Assembly: GCA_026826555.1 (NCBI GenBank)
Contig: JAKSZT010054324.1
Span: 6,547,063 to 6,611,062 of the forward strand
Direction: 5' to 3'
From: Tolypeutes matacus
Taxonomy: Eukaryota; Chordata; Mammalia; Cingulata; Chlamyphoridae
DNA length: 64,000 nt
The stretch's first letter is position 1. Each line of letters starts with the position of its first letter. Under the pieces are notes generated by a model. That model did no database searches, was not told where the DNA came from, and saw only the letters and a program-made list of their open reading frames with translations. Shown here piece after piece: positions 46,933 through 57,244 of the stretch. Position numbers and translations under genes: made by a program.

Positions 46933-49079
46933 GTGAGGGAAGCTTGAGTCCCTGAGAGTTTGGGGCTTAAAGGGAGAAGGGAGGTAGGGAAGAGAACATC
47001 TGGATCCACGAAATTTCCCCAAAGATGTAATTATTCACCAATATGTATCTTTTCCCTTCCTCTCTAGCTGTCCAAAATGTTGTCAACATGAGAACATGGC
47101 TGAAGAATGAATTTTATAAACTGGGCAATGAAACATGGAAAGGTGAGGTACTGTTTCAATGTTAAAAATTGTATTGCTCAAACAAGTATGAGGAAAGTTG
47201 CCTGGGGAATGCAAGGCAAAGCAACTAGGATTAAATTCTGAAGGGACAGGCTACCCCTGTTTTCTGATGTACCTTCCATCCCCTCTTAGGTGCCATTATC
47301 TTTCAAGGCAAAATTCATGATGTCCGCCATAATCTGGAATCCAAAATGAAAGAAACATTAAAGGCCTTCTCTGAACTTGGTAATGAAAAATGGTTATCTA
47401 GGAACAATGAAATTATCTGAAGAGAATAGGAAGTGAGGAGGGCAGGAGAAATATGGTTTTATATTTGGGTGATTTAGAATGAGTGGATGGGTGGCTGGAA
47501 CTTAATGGATAACTAAGGAGTACTTGGGTATGAACGTAGTAAATGGGAACTCATTAGAACTTTCTGATTTTCTTTTAGCTTGTTCTGAAGATTGCAGTGA
47601 GTACAGTCCATGGGATGCCTTGAGGTTTCAGCCCATATTTTCCCATCTCCTTTATTATATATGATCCCATCTCTCCCTCCTGGTACATTAAAACCCCAAA
47701 TCCTAGCATTCTGGTTAAAAGGGGGATTGTCAATAATATCTGACAGTAAGCTCTAGTTTATGAATTACCATATATCCCACAGATTTTGGAGGTGCTCAGA
47801 GGCTTCTTAAAGTATAGTTTGCAACCCATCACCCCATAAAACTGAGGCATTGTTTTTCCAACTTTTTCCCAGAGATCAGACTTAAATTACAGAAGGTTTC
47901 AACCCATCAAGGACCTTGGTTGCTAGGGGAAGGAGGAATTCACAGCAATGTGAGCTTAAGAGTCCCGAGAATACCTGAAATCTAATTCATACTTGATATA
48001 TAAGCTAAGAAACCTCAGTGTCACAGCCTTCTTCCCACTATTTTTCTTCTCTTTTTTAGTCGTGACTGAAGGCCCCATTCTTGATTGTTGGAGCTGTCTT
48101 CGCATCTCTACCCAGTGTTTCAGAGGGGAATATTGCGAAGGTAGAAAAGATTATGGAGTGAAAGTTTGAGGGGCCAGGGATCAAAGAACTAGGCTTTTCC
48201 TTGACTTATTCAACAAATATTTTCTTAGCCAGAAACTGCAGACCACTCTATTGTTCAAAAGCAGAGCTAAAATGTCTAGCAAATTATGTAGCAGTATGAA
48301 TCACTGGACACTGCTCAATCAAGGGGCTGAGAAGAGAAAAGGCTAGAGGCTTGGAGTAGGGGTGGAGAAATTAAGTTAGAGCAGCAAGGGCAAAATTTTT
48401 GTAGAGCTTAGAGGTCTGAGAATAATAAAAGGCAAAAGAACCAGGAAACAGTGAGGAAGTGGTCTACACGGCAAACTATTTGAGTATAGAAAACATCCTA
48501 AGTTACTATATCCCTTCCCCAAACTTTATTTTTTCCACTTTCTCTTTCCAGAAGAGGATCCAAAGAAAAATGAAAAACAAGAGATTTCACTATTTCTGAT
48601 ATTGCTCGCAGAAGGCACAGTGTTGGGAAGCATTTTGTTACTGTGAGTTTTCCTCCCTCCGTAGAAACACTGGGCTAAGCATTCATTTGGCAAAGACCAC
48701 CACCACCACCACCACTCCACATAAACAGAATGGAAACAAAGAGAAAGACAGATTTCTGGGCTATAATACTAAAAGAAATGAAATGGATGGAAGTTACATG
48801 GGATAATAGTTGCAACACAAGATGGAGTATGTACAATTAAATAGGAGGAAAAATTTTAGAATAGGTAACCAAAAAGGAGGAGAAACCAATTGTATAAGTG
48901 TTTTAAAGAATTTGCTGTTGATATTGAAGTTGGGATTATCTTAATTTCTTAACTCTAGATTCCATATTTGTGTCTCTCATCGGAGGAAAATGAAGGCAAT
49001 ACGAAGGTCACTGAGGAAATATTTGGAAAAGAAACTTGAAGAATTAATGGACATGATGGAGAACAAGGAGGGGAAATAA
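46701..49079 (+). CDS. IZUMO3: IZUMO3, sperm IZUMO-family membrane protein, seven coding exons, intact
   Basis: Coding exons are 46701-46932, 47068-47142, 47290-47379, 47579-47596, 48060-48140, 48552-48642 and 48959-49079. They join to 708 bases, 235 residues plus TAA, close to the roughly 239 residues of human IZUMO3. All six introns are GT-AG; the first five are phase 1 and the last phase 2. A leucine-rich signal peptide covers residues 1-22. The Izumo four-helix domain opens with CLDC (C23, C26). Further cysteines at 134, 138, 148, 151, 158 and 164 match the spacing of the four conserved disulfides known from IZUMO1 structures. One N-glycosylation site, NET, is at N98. A membrane helix spans about 177-201, followed by a basic, helical cytoplasmic tail. 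There is no Ig domain, as expected for IZUMO3 and unlike IZUMO1. The family acts on sperm, and mouse work links IZUMO3 to acrosome formation. The start has G at -3 and +4. I recognised the gene from the signal-peptide region, the CxxC motif and the tail. Confidence 0.95.
47068..47142 (+). CDS. IZUMO3: IZUMO3 coding exon 2
   Basis: 75 bases encoding part of codon 78 to residue 102, a helical segment ending in the NET glycosylation site at N98. Acceptor CTCTAG ends at 47067; donor GTGAGG starts at 47143. The length is a multiple of three with phase 1 on both sides. Confidence 0.93.
47290..47379 (+). CDS. IZUMO3: IZUMO3 coding exon 3
   Basis: 90 bases encoding residues 103-132, a helix rich in charged residues with no cysteine. 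Acceptor TCTTAG ends at 47289; donor GTAATG starts at 47380. Phase 1 on both sides. Confidence 0.92.
47579..47596 (+). CDS. IZUMO3: IZUMO3 coding exon 4, an 18-base microexon
   Basis: It completes A133 and encodes C-S-E-D-C (C134-C138), plus the first base of codon 139. Acceptor TTTTAG ends at 47578 and a strong donor GTGAGT starts at 47597. Both cysteines correspond to hinge disulfide partners in IZUMO1. It is easily missed by gene finders because of its size, but without it the cysteine pattern is incomplete. Confidence 0.88.
48060..48140 (+). CDS. IZUMO3: IZUMO3 coding exon 5
   Basis: 81 bases encoding residues 139-165, the hinge with four cysteines (148, 151, 158, 164). Acceptor TTTTAG ends at 48059 after a pyrimidine tract; donor GTAGAA at 48141 is weaker than its neighbours. 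Phase 1 on both sides. Confidence 0.93.
48552..48642 (+). CDS. IZUMO3: IZUMO3 coding exon 6
   Basis: 91 bases encoding an acidic and basic linker (E166-E176) and most of the transmembrane helix (from about residue 177). Acceptor TTCCAG ends at 48551; donor GTGAGT starts at 48643. It ends in phase 2, the only phase change in the gene. Confidence 0.92.
48697..48715. repeat. (CCA)n microsatellite in IZUMO3 intron 6
   Basis: Six perfect ACC/CCA units lie in the last intron, well away from the splice sites. Confidence 0.85.
48959..49079 (+). CDS. IZUMO3: IZUMO3 coding exon 7 with stop
   Basis: 121 bases encoding the end of the membrane helix and a cytoplasmic tail that begins [12 protein letters not shown] and continues as a charged helix to K235. 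The stop is TAA at 49077-49079. Acceptor CTCTAG ends at 48958. Confidence 0.93.
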
Positions 49080-49101
49080 AACTTAAGAACCAGAAAATAA
49101 A
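49075..49101 (+). terminator. IZUMO3 poly(A) signals
   Basis: AATAAA occurs at 49075-49080, overlapping the TAA stop, and again at 49096-49101. If the second is used, the 3' UTR would be only about 30-45 bases. No strong GT-rich downstream element is evident, so the true cleavage site is uncertain. Confidence 0.5.
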
Positions 49102-49109
49102 TAGAGAGA

Positions 49110-50870
49110 TCCAGCCAGGAGGATTTCATGATTCTCTTAAATATTGGCTCAGGGTAGAAAACTGGAAATTAAGCCCTTTTGTGGTCATAATCTTATACTA
49201 TTTTAGACCTGGAATAGAACCTAGAGTTTCTCTAATCAAGATCCTCGTTAATATCCTGGGACAATGGAAGCAAAGAGAGAGCAAAAGATTTGCTCAGAGT
49301 CATTCAAAAAGTAACACTGGTATGTAGCAATAAACATAAACGATGATATGCTTCATGATGGTAAAGAATACATGGTTATCAATTCATTAATGACCATAAT
49401 TAGGCTTTATAGTAAATTGCTTATTCACATACTTGGCTGATTTTTATTTAGTTGTCTTTTTATTGTTAATTTAAAAGAGGTCTTTCCAAAATATAGATAT
49501 AAACTCTATCATCTCCCTTACAGATGTATTTTTTCCCAAATCTATCATTTGTCTATTGAATACTTAAGGTGTTGTTTTAGCTACCTATGTACCTATTTCC
49601 ACTTCTAGGTCCTTATTACTAAATAACTTAAAATAAAAAATCACTGATTATTATATATTTAATATGCTCATTGCATACTCATATCCAGCTAAATTAAATC
49701 TATTTTTAAACTAGAGCCTCTTGTGTTTTCTGTATTCAATAATATGACTGTTTAAAATAAATGTTTCATATTTTCTCTTGTATTATTTATACCAATCATT
49801 TTGCTTTCTTATCCTAGTGCATTTGCAATAACCTCAAAGATAGTGCTGGATAATAATCAAGATAGCATTCTTTTAATAGGAAAGCAAACTCAATCATTGC
49901 ATAACTAAAGTTTTTAACCACAACTATCATGAAGAGTTAATGCATTAAATGACTCTTATACAAATTATAAATTGTTATAATGGAATTATTCCATAAAAAC
50001 CTGAAACAGTTATTTGAAAACCCAATATGGTTGCTCCTTTGGAGGAAAAATATCTTGCACACTGACATGTGGCAAGAGCTTTTAGATAGTATCTCTGCCT
50101 TGAAAACGTCAAACTTCATTCTTTCTTGAATTAACTATAATATTTTAAATCAGTAATATGCTTTTTTGGTCATTTTGTTCCCAGAAAATACAAATGACAG
50201 TCTTTAAAAATAAGCAAGAAATATCCAGGGAAACATTGTAAGGAAGAAAGACATTTTTCTCCTTCTCAAATTTGGTCAACACTGTAGTCATCTCATCAGG
50301 TCTCTTTGTGGTAGGAAAATTTATGTAACAGAAGCAGGAAAAGGATGTAAGAAACAAAGTAGAGGAAATAAATGCATAAACAGATAATAATAAATATAAA
50401 CATTAACCATAAAATAAACAAAGCAAAACTACTCTGTGTTTATTTTTAAAAGAGAACTAAATATCTGTGTATGAAAATAGAGATAACTTTAAGATAAATG
50501 AAAGATGGGTAAGGTAAGAGGATTTAGATAAAAGTAATATTTGCTAAGGTCCACACCATATATACACATATATCATATATGTATGTGCATATATGTATAA
50601 TCTTACATGTAATAAACACAGACACTTATGCAGATATATACATATATCTAAACTTTAAACTGTGTTATTATTAAATATTTGTGTGTGGCTCTTAAGGGAT
50701 GAAAATAGGATACACAACATCTATTGCAGAAGGAAAAATTGGAATAAATAAAATGCAATTTACCCAAGAGGAGCAAGTAAGAAGAGAAAAGTAGCAAAGT
50801 AAAAGATTTGGCAAATAGAAAACATATTAAAAACCAAAATAAATATAAATGGAATAAATGTATCAGGCAT
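49110..50870. other. intergenic downstream of IZUMO3
   Basis: AT-rich, with a TA/CA-rich run at about 50560-50650. The frames at 49937-50357 and 50648-50929 lack any domain. Confidence 0.35.
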
Positions 50871-51430
50871 AAAGTCAACTCCAAGCTAGGATATTTCAAA
50901 ATCCAGTCATAAACTGTTTTAAGAAACAAACCTAAAATGGCATGAGAAGTTAAATGTGAAATTAAAGAATATCAAGCAAAAGCTATCCAAAAGAAAACAG
51001 AGATTACATTAATGTCATTTTTAAGAGAATTTAAGCCAAAAAGCAGTAAGAAGAATAAGGAAGTATATTATAGTGAAACAAAAGTATTAAATAGACAAGA
51101 ATGTGAAACAACAATGGAATTGTATGAGCCTAACATTATAGTTTTGGAATAAAGAAAGGAAAAAAAAAAACTACGAAATTTCTATTATCATCCTGAGAAA
51201 GCATCACAGACCTCTCTTAGAATTTGATAAATCTAAAGAAATAATGTTAATAAGGTTGCAGATTTTAGAATAAAATGAACCTTAAAACACATTATTATTA
51301 AATTTGCACCCTACTAATAAGATATGGATTTTTCTTCCTTCTAATACAGATGGAACATGTATAAAATTGATAAAGTGCTTGGCTTGGCATAATACTACTT
51401 TTCCCTCTGCTTGATTCCCTTTCCTCTTAG

Positions 51431-53330
51431 ATATAGGCATACCTCAGAGATATTGAAGGTTTGGTTCCAGACCCTGCAATAAAGTGAATATAGAAGTAAA
51501 GTGAGTCAGACAATTTTTTACAGTGCATAAAAATGATGTTTACAGTATCAATAGCCTAATAACTGTACAATAGCATTTTGTCTAAAAATGTACATACCTT
51601 AATTACAAAATATTTTATTGTTCAAAATGCTAACCATCATCAGTGCCTTCAGTGAGCCATAATCTTATTCCTGATATATAGTCTCACCTTGATGTTGACA
51701 GCTGCTAACTGAAGAGGGTGGTGCTCGCTGAAGTTTGGGGTGACTGTGACAATTTCTTAAAATAAGACAACAATGAAGTTTGCCACATCAATTGACTCTT
51801 CCTTTCAAGAAAGCTTTCTCTGTAGCACATAATGTTGTTTGATAGCATTTTACATAGATTAGAACTGTAAAAATTGAAGTCAATCCTCCCAAAGGCTATC
51901 AGTGGTTTACCAACAAAGTTTATGTAATATTCTAAATTCTTTGTTGTCCTTTCAACATTGATCACAGCATCTTCAACAGGAGTAGTTTCCATTTTTAGAA
52001 ACCACTTTCTTTGCTCATACATAAAAAGCCACTCCTCAACCACTCAAATTTTATCACGAGATTGCAGCAATTCAGTCACATTTTCAGGCTCCCCTTCTAT
52101 TTCTCTTGCTATTTCTACCACATCTGCAGTTACTTGCTCCACTGAAGTTTTGAACCCCTCAAAGTTACCCATAAGGGTTGGAATCAACTTCTTCCAAACT
52201 CCTGTTAAAGTTGATATTTTTTTTAACCTCCCTCCATGGATCATGGATGAACTTAATGACATCTAGAATGGTGAATCCTTTCTAGAAGGTTTTCAATTGA
52301 CTTTGCCCATATCCATCAAAGGAATCACTTTTATGGCAGCTATAGCATTATGAAATGTATTTCTTAAATAATAAGACATAAAAGACAAAATAACTCATTG
52401 AATGGATGCTGTGTTAGCAGGCATGAAAACAACATTAATCTCATTGTATATCTTCATCAGAGCTCTTGGGTGACAAAGTGCATTGTCAATGAGCAGTAAT
52501 GTTTTGAGAGAAATCTTTTTTTTCTGAGCGGTTATTCTCAACAGTGGGATTAAAATATTCAGTAAATCATGTTGTAAATGGATGTGCTGTCATCCAGGCT
52601 TTTTCTTCCTTTTATATAGCTTGGGCAGAGTAGATTTAGTATAATTTTTAAGGTCCCTAGGATTTTCAGAATGTTAAATGAGCATTGGCTTCAACTTATG
52701 GACATCAGCTACATTAGCCCCTAACAAGAGAGTCAGCCTATCCTTTGAGCTTTGAAGCCAGGCATCGACTTCTATTTTATTCCAATATAAGGCTGTTTCC
52801 CCTGCATTGAAAATTGTTTAGTCTAGCCACCTTCATCTTCTGGATAACTTGCTGTAGCTTCTGCATCAGCACTTGCTGTTTCACCTTACACTTTGATATT
52901 ATGGAGACAACTTCTTTCCTTGAACCTCAAGAACCAACTTCTGCTAGCTTCAAACTTCTCTTCTACAGCTTCATTCTTCATAGAATTCAAGAGAGTTAGT
53001 GCCATGCTCTGGATTAAGCTTTGGCTTTAGGGAATGTTGTAGCAGTTTTGATCTTCTATCCAGATTAGTAAAACTTTCTCCATATCAGCAATATGATTGA
53101 TTTGCTTTCTTGTCATTCATTAGTTCACTCAAGTAGCACTTTTAATTTCCTTCAAGAACTTTTCTTTTGCATTCATAACTTGGCTAACAGTTTGATGCAA
53201 GGGGCCTAGTTTCTAGGCTATCTCGGCTTTTGACATGTCTTCACTAAGATTAATCATTTCTAGCTTTTGATTTAAAGTGAGAGATGTGGAACTCTTCAAC
53301 TTGAAGACTTAGAGGCCATTTCAATATATA
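51431..53330 (-). mobile_element. Tigger1-type DNA transposon, one terminal repeat missing
   Basis: It starts at the terminal repeat ATAGGCATACCTCAGAGATA, the recognised TcMar-Tigger end, and runs through the 3' non-coding part and the reverse-strand transposase. It stops just past the transposase start, where an (AT)n run (53324-53341) joins L1 sequence. The promoter region and second terminal repeat are gone, so it cannot be mobile. Confidence 0.85.
51700..53319 (-). pseudogene. Tigger1 transposase remnant (pogo/DDE family)
   Basis: The start codon is at 53317-53319 (reverse of GGCCAT). The product would have been a DNA-binding, DDE-type transposase. Open remnants are 52044-52262 (contains GVWKKLIPTLMGNFEGF and VTADVVEIAREIE) and 51705-52043 (contains SYFKKLSQSPQTSASTTLFS, the usual C-terminal stretch). 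Many frameshifts and stops lie between these and the N-terminus. Plus-strand frames here are shadows. Confidence 0.8.
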
Positions 53331-53830
53331 TATATATATATTTGAATAGGGCATCTAATCTAAAAAGCTAGGAAAATAACAAAATAAAATCAAAGAATAT
53401 GCAAACAAGGACATTATTAGAGTATATCAGAAATTAATGAAATAAAGGAGAATGTTTAGAGATAACACAAAAAACTAACTAAATAAATCTACACTGAATA
53501 AAATATTTTTAAAAGATACATAAAAATAATAGGAATGAAAGTGGAACAAAAGTACAGATCGATTTTTTTTACCTTAAGAGATTCTTTTAAACAACTATAT
53601 TGTAATATTTAAAACTTAGATAAAATGGATACTTTTAATGAAAGTATTAATTGCCATTATCAACATAGGAAGAAAAAGGAAACCCAAAATCACTAATTTC
53701 TTTAAAGAAATTTCCTCAATACTGTGATAATATACAACAAGTTGAGGACATTTTTAATATTAAATTATTACTTATTTAATACTTATTAAATTAAAAAGGC
53801 AATATTTAACTTTGTTAAAAAATGGTATGA

Positions 53831-56215
53831 CCACAACTATTGAAAACAAATGTCATGCTTGAAGAAAAGCCTAAAATGAACTACAATATGTAGACCATGA
53901 TTTTATATGGCTAGTGGAACTCTGGTTTCCTTCCAGTTTAAGTGCCTGGTGCTTGATTGGATCATATGCTAAAGCAGAGAATACAGAAGGATAAGTAAAT
54001 TTAATGGAAAGAGACTAAGTTCAGTTTTTAAAATACTATTACATCTGTTGGGATATAAAAAAAGATACATTCAGTGTATGGATTTACATATATGAATACA
54101 GCAAGAATACGAAAGCTAATGGAACACATTTCAAAGTCATCAGAATAAAATAAGTAGCAAAGCTGAAAACATGTCTTGAGATCACCCAGGTAGAGGATAG
54201 AGAAGAAGTGATGAAGAGCAAGTACAGAAAACTGAATATCCTAACATGATGGCAAAATTAAAAATATAACTCTAAGTGAGCTGAAAGGAGCAGTCAGCAA
54301 TGTTATACATTATTAAGATAACTATTGTATTATGATACAAAAAATCCAATATGTTCTATATCATCTTACTCCTCGGTATTGCCCAGAAGTCACAAGTCTT
54401 TATTTGAGATGCTGCCTTTGGATTGAATTTCCATCAGCTTTCCACAATTTACCACAACTGCTTTAAAATACAAATCCAAAGTCTGGTGCATATTATTTCT
54501 AGAATCACCAGTGTGAGGAGCAGCTGGGCTGGTTGCTTTGCATTTTATGTGTTTACAATAAAATGAAGATTACCTAATTAGGTAAGGTCATTTGGTACTT
54601 CTGTTTTTCAAATGTAAACATAATACAAAATTAATTGCTTACAATCCTAGTTTAAACTTGAGCAAATAGTTAACATAAAACAAGTACATGTAAAATCATC
54701 TTTCCAGCAAGCAAATGCTCAACCAAAAATTCATTTATATCAAATAACAAATCAGTACAAATTATTTTATTACTGGAGTATTATTTTATATATTAAGAGC
54801 TAGCATATTCACCAATATCCCAAAATCAAGTCAATCCTGCATGAAGTTTGGCCTAATGTTTCCCAAAAATATACAAATTATTAACCAAAAGGGGAACATT
54901 TTTCTCTGAGTCTGAGATCTTAGCACTGATGGTGTAATTTTTGACACCCCATCATTCTTGGGACTACTCTATTAAAGAATCATTATTCTTAGTGAATGTT
55001 GGTTTGAGTGTGTGCGTGTATGTGTGTGTTTTTTAGGATAAAGAGATGAAATGGCAGTTATCTGGTACTGAATGAAATTTTAATAATTCATTATATCTAG
55101 AGATAACATTAAAAGGTACCAGTCAAACTAATTAAGATATTCTAAAATAAATTATTAGAAAATAAAGTCAAAAACTCTTTAAAAGGAAAAAAGCAACAGC
55201 TGGATTAACAATAGAAGTTTCTTAATTTCTCATTATTAATATTTCTTCTAACCTTACTTCCTCACATTCTGACTCAAAGGGAGGTTGTGCCCTCTTCCCT
55301 CCAAGGTTAATGTTGTCTCTTGTGATTTCTATCTCCTGACCTGAAACCTCTTCTAAATATTTACTCCATCAATTTTCACCCTTCATTTGTCTCCCTTCTC
55401 TTCCTCAGTAAGAAGTTTTTACTCTTGTGTCTATCACTATAAACTGAAGAGCTCTTTTTTCATCCTGTATCTACATCTGACTTCTACCTCAGCCCTCTAT
55501 GCCAAACTTATTATAAGAGCATTTTACACACCCCATGACCTTCATTTCTGTCCACTCATCAGCTCAATGCAATGTGAATTTTCTCTTCACCATCAATGGA
55601 AACTGCACTCTCTAAGGCTGTCAGTGATCTCTTAGTTGTTATATTCAGAGTTCTCTTTATTCCTCAAGTTATTTGTCAGTTCTAACACTTTTTAGGGTAC
55701 TAATGGTTTCCTCCTTAAACTGCCCCCTCTTATGGTATACGAAACAGGTTTTATTCTTAGTTTTGTTCTTATGTTTCTGGATTTGGTTTTACTTTTTTAA
55801 CCAGGTTTTAGTTACTTTCTTGTGTTTCCCTTCCTCTTCTGCCTACCCATTTGGATATTGGGCTCCAGAGAACTCACCTCAAATTTCTCCTCATTTTACA
55901 CAGTGAGTGTTGGGGTGTGTGTGTGTTTTCAGGATAAAGAGGTGAGGTTGCAGACACCCTGGGGCAATCTCATCCACTCATGTGATTTTAGCTAACACTT
56001 AATAATTACATCTCCAAATTCTTGGCCTTAGATTCACCCCCCCTCCCAGATCCTTGACCCCTTTTTCTGAATACTAACTGGATCTCTCCATCTGGAAAGA
56101 CAATGCAAGCTTCAACCTGCATCCCTAAAACTGAACTAATTAAACCATGCTTGCCCCTCTACAATTTAACCTACTCCAGAGTACCCTTCAGTCGTCATGA
56201 AGAAAATATATGTTG
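53831..56215. other. intergenic, with a short duplicated GT-rich segment
   Basis: Two related GT-rich segments followed by AGGATAAAGAG(A/G)TGA lie at about 55005-55055 and 55905-55955. The frames at 55387-55635 and 55673-55906 have no recognised domain. Confidence 0.35.
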
Positions 56216-56219
56216 AATA

Positions 56220-56405
56220 AAGATTATAGACAAGGCCTTTTGATAGGCATTTTATGATTATCTTCCCAAGAATCCCACAATATTATTTTGTCACATTTGT
56301 ATAAATGAGAAAACTGAGGTTCACAGGATTTAAGTAAGTTCTTCTAAGCCCCCAAGATAGTTAGTGGCTATTCAAACCACTAGCCTTTCCACCAGCTAGC
56401 ACTGG
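56220..56405 (-). repeat. MIR fragment
   Basis: TAAATGAGAAAACTGAGGTT, CACAGGATTTAAGTAAGTTC and AGATAGTTAGTGGCTATTCA are a reversed MIR core. Confidence 0.65.
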
Positions 56406-56539
56406 CTCTGCAGATACTATAAATTACCTAGAAGGCAGAAATTTCAATGTTTCTGCAGACCTCTTTCTCCATCTATCCTAGCCAATCACTCTTCAATTAG
56501 CATTGATTTCCCCTCATAAATATCTCTTAAATCTCCCCG

Positions 56540-57039
56540 GCTATTGCCACAGTTGAGGTCCTTCTCTCCTCTCTCAGGACCTGTTACAATAGCCTCCTAA
56601 TCAGTCTCTCTGAGTCCAGTCTCTCCAGGAGCTAAATCCATTCTCTCTTCTGTGTCAGAATGATCAGTCTAAAAACACTAATTGATTTTACACTCCTGAT
56701 TGAAATACATCAGTGTCTCGTCTACTCCTAAAGGGAAAGTATAAACTCTTTTGTACAATAGTTCACATGCCTCAAATTTGACCTGCACACTCTACATATA
56801 TCCTTGTCAGCACATCCCCATTACTTAGAGTTTGCCAAGCATACTAGGCTTTTTTTTAGCCCTAGTCATTTCCTGCTATATTCTTTCCTGTCTTGATTGC
56901 AGGGTAATCTTCATCAGCCTTCAAAACTATTGGCATTCAAAACCACATCTAAAGTCATCTCCTCTCCTAAAGCCTTTCCTGAGGTGGCCATACAGAGTTC
57001 ATCACTCACAACCTCTGGGATCCACAATTCATATGCTTC
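56540..57039 (+). repeat. L2 3' region, left part, interrupted by L1
   Basis: ACAATAGCCTCCTAATCAGT, GTCAGAATGATCAGTCTAAA and CATCTAAAGTCATCTCCTCT with CCTAAAGCCTTTCCTGAGG are L2 3' landmarks. The sequence resumes after the L1 at 63274. Confidence 0.6.
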
Positions 57040-57244
57040 TATAGGGCACTTTCCTTTTTTTTTTTTTTTTTTTTTTTTGAATTTTTTTTCACTTTATTTT
57101 GTACATTTAATAATTGAAAATATAAACAATTAAAAACTAAAAAGTAAACACAGATGAATATATATATTTCTCAACTAAATATAATTTTTATATACATATA
57201 AAAATTTTTTTGAATCAAACAATATGTTGCACAATATATTTGGT

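Larger units (their letters stand above)
50880..53830 (+). mobile_element. old L1 ORF2 fragment split by Tigger1
   Basis: ORF2-type DNA lies on the left (GAATATCAAGCAAAAGCTAT, GTATGAGCCTAACATTATAG) and on the right of the transposon (ATTAATGAAATAAAGGAGAA, GGAAACCCAAAATCACTAAT), in the same orientation. It is very degraded, with stops in all frames. Confidence 0.5.
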
